8,215 nt of DNA from Erysipelotrichaceae bacterium. Lineage in GTDB: Bacteria > Bacillota_I > Bacilli_A > Erysipelotrichales > Erysipelotrichaceae. The stretch is taken from NCBI GenBank assembly GCA_024681275.1, contig JAILBD010000043.1, positions 1 to 8,215 of the forward strand. Direction: 5' to 3'. The notes below the pieces were generated by a model, which was given only the letters and a program-made list of their open reading frames with translations, did not search any database and had not been told where the DNA came from. Position 1 is the stretch's first letter. The number at the start of each line of letters is the position of its first letter. Below, piece after piece: positions 6,812 through 8,215 of the stretch. The translations under genes were made by a program, and so were the position numbers.

Positions 6812-7810
6812 TCAACCGATCTTTTTGACAGTCTTTCCCTCTATCATTTTACCATAGACGATCGCTCTTTCAGGAGGCAGATCCGGCTCATTGATCATCT
6901 GGATCAGTTTCCTGGCGGCCAGCTGCCCCAATTCCTTCGTGTTCTGTTCATAGGTGCAGAGATTCATGATCTTGGCCATGTTGATGCCATCGTATGCGGC
7001 AGCTGAAATGTCGTCAGGAACGCTCAGACCTCTGGAAGTGATCGCCTCCAGACCACCGATATAGGAATAATCATCCGGGAAGATAATGCAGGTAGGCCTC
7101 GGATCCATGTTCAGGATCTCTTCCGTTTTCTTTGCGCAGTCCAGAATATCGTGATAATGTCCGGACAGGACGTGATCTGTAGGGATCTTCAGACCCAGCT
7201 GTATGCAGGCACTGTGAAAGCTGGTGAGTCTTTCAGCAGTGACACTGGTGAGATCGCCGTGGATAAAGGCAATATCCCGATGTCCCATCGAATAGAGATA
7301 GCGCACGATGGTACCCAGACCTTGCGAATTATCCGAAAGGACAGCTGCACAGCCATCCAGGACATAATCCACAGCAACGACCGGGATCTTTGAAGAGGCA
7401 AGTTCCAGGATCTCGGGATCATTGAAATCCGCCGTCATGATGACGACACCGTCAACATTGCGGTATTCGACATGTTTGAGATACGTCGTCTTTTTGCCGG
7501 CAATGGCGTGATTGATGAAAGTGATGTCGTAGCCGCTTTTTTCCGCCTCGCGCTGGAAGCTTTCCAGGATCATGGAAAAATACTCGTGGCTCAGCCCCGC
7601 TCTTTCATCCGCAAACAGAATTCCTATATTGTATGTTTTGTTCGTCTTCAAAGCTCTGGCGGCTACGTTGGTCGTATAACCGAGTTTTGCCGCAGCCTTG
7701 CGGACCTTCTCTTTCGTGGCAGGAGAGATATCATCCTGGTCATTGAGGGCCTTGGAAACTGTCGCTACCGATACATTACATTCTTTTGCAATATCTTTGA
7801 TCGAAGTCAT
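6812..7810 (-). CDS. LacI/GalR-family transcriptional regulator
   Basis: DNA-binding sugar sensor of 332 residues, the normal family length. The N-terminal helix-turn-helix is typical: IKDIAKECNVSVATVSKALN at 4-23, then ISPATKEKVRKAAAKLGY (28-45) and the hinge NVAARALKTNKT (48-59), with L54 in the minor-groove contact position. From about 60 a periplasmic-binding-protein-like sensor follows: NIGILFAD, DGVVIM, GHRDIAFIHGD, an AERL-type helix, PTCIIFPDD and DDISAAAYD. It most likely represses this carbohydrate operon until a sugar released by the glycosidase or its breakdown product binds. The operator should lie upstream of the hydrolase, outside the window; no clear palindromic operator was seen inside. 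The gene starts 3 nt after the hydrolase stop. GGAG at 7823-7826 lies 12 nt before ATG 7810-7808, a long spacer, so translation may depend on the upstream gene. Confidence 0.95.
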   Translation of the reverse strand: MTSIKDIAKECNVSVATVSKALNDQDDISPATKEKVRKAAAKLGYTTNVAARALKTNKTYNIGILFADERAGLSHEYFSMILESFQREAEKSGYDITFINHAIAGKKTTYLKHVEYRNVDGVVIMTADFNDPEILELASSKIPVVAVDYVLDGCAAVLSDNSQGLGTIVRYLYSMGHRDIAFIHGDLTSVTAERLTSFHSACIQLGLKIPTDHVLSGHYHDILDCAKKTEEILNMDPRPTCIIFPDDYSYIGGLEAITSRGLSVPDDISAAAYDGINMAKIMNLCTYEQNTKELGQLAARKLIQMINEPDLPPERAIVYGKMIEGKTVKKIG

Positions 7811-7813
7811 AAT

Positions 7814-8215
7814 CTATATCAGCTCCAATAATTTTTTTCTAATCTTATCATAATGGGCATCCACCAGACCGAAATCCATTTCCTTATAGGACCAGAGGCT
7901 CCTGCCTATCTGATACCTTTCAAAAGCCGCGTGGATACAGCGGAACCACTTCATCGTCTCTTCCGGATCAGCCAGATCGATCACACCATATTCGCCGCAG
8001 TATAAAGGAACGTTCCTCTCTTCAGCGATCCGGACGGCTTGATCAAACAGCTGAAGGAAATAATCCTCGCCGATCATCCTGTCCTCATCCGGGAAGGACT
8101 CCTTGTACTCTTTAGAGATCTGCCGGGAGCTCAGATACGCATATTCCTTGTAAGTCTTGTCAAAACCCATGCGGAAATCCCGATCCATGCCCTTGACCCA
8201 GTAAGCTCCCTGATG
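7814..8215 (-). CDS. GH5-like (cellulase-family) glycoside hydrolase, C-terminal part
   Basis: The 5' end lies beyond the right edge. The frame stays open from the stop (TAG 7816-7814) to 8215, giving 133 residues, of which the first nine (HQGAYWVKG) precede an internal Met codon at 8188 that is not the real start. The pattern resembles the last strands of a GH5/clan GH-A barrel: PLYCGEYGVID contains a glutamate (codon 7991-7993) in the position of the catalytic nucleophile, followed by WFRCIHAAFERYQIG and then SLWSYKEMDFGLVD with the conserved tryptophan of strand 8. The acid/base glutamate would be upstream and cannot be checked. No C-terminal binding module or sorting signal is present, so a cytoplasmic enzyme acting on imported oligosaccharides is plausible, though a signal peptide could be hidden. 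The substrate (beta-glucan, mannan or other) cannot be decided. It is the first visible gene of the LacI-galM operon. Confidence 0.8.
   Translation of the reverse strand, partial: HQGAYWVKGMDRDFRMGFDKTYKEYAYLSSRQISKEYKESFPDEDRMIGEDYFLQLFDQAVRIAEERNVPLYCGEYGVIDLADPEETMKWFRCIHAAFERYQIGRSLWSYKEMDFGLVDAHYDKIRKKLLELI

Noticed and set aside
6801..6815. TTG start for galM at 6815
   Set aside because: There is no ribosome binding site before it, while ATG 6800 has AAAGGG six nt upstream and gives the usual family N-terminus.
5763..6857. Plus-strand open frame of 364 codons opposite galM
   Set aside because: It crosses the ends of three minus-strand genes with convincing motifs, and its translation has no family-like pattern. 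It is an antisense shadow.
7472..7831. Plus-strand open frame of 119 codons opposite the LacI-family gene
   Set aside because: It is antisense to the well-defined helix-turn-helix region, with no protein pattern of its own.
1..8215. CRISPR arrays, insertion sequences, tRNA or rRNA genes, prophage or attachment sites
   Set aside because: Reading both strands, I saw no spaced direct repeats, transposase motifs, RNA gene signatures or terminal inverted repeats; almost every base is accounted for by seven minus-strand genes.

Overview
The window most likely comes from a Gram-positive Bacillota genome. It carries a type VIIb (Ess/Yuk-like) secretion locus with WXG100 proteins, strong AAGGAGG-type ribosome binding sites and a LacI-controlled sugar operon. 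Base composition looks intermediate, with a strong taste for GAT, ATC and CTG codons. An Erysipelotrichia-like gut bacterium is my guess from gene style only; nothing in the window proves it.

All seven genes I can support lie on the minus strand, so the DNA is read from right to left. They form two transcription units separated by one convincing hairpin terminator at 5263-5291.

Unit 1 (8215 down to 5312) is a carbohydrate operon. It starts, cut by the window edge, with the C-terminal part of a GH5-like (cellulase-family) glycosidase. It continues with a LacI-family repressor, an aldose 1-epimerase (galM) and a small nitroreductase-family flavoprotein. Gaps between the genes are 3 to 11 nt. 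The likely logic is: the hydrolase releases sugars, LacI senses a sugar ligand, GalM interconverts the anomers, and the nitroreductase is a passenger with an unknown redox role.

Unit 2 (5182 down to 1, continuing off the left edge) is a type VII secretion operon. It has two 100-residue WXG100 proteins, then a 631-residue predicted lipoprotein ending in a bacterial Ig-like (Big_2) domain, then the essC/yukB-type FtsK/SpoIIIE ATPase. At least 898 EssC codons are present, covering degenerate FHA-like domains, two membrane helices and a complete first FtsK ATPase domain. Genes overlap or are spaced by 11 nt, and the lipoprotein stop overlaps the essC start as ATGA. The usual EsaA, EssA, EsaB and EssB genes are not between the WXG100 genes and essC. 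The lipoprotein occupies that place and is the most novel-looking element here.

Coding density is very high. The only non-coding stretch of note is 5183-5311. No RNA genes, CRISPR arrays, insertion sequences, attachment sites or large repeats were seen.
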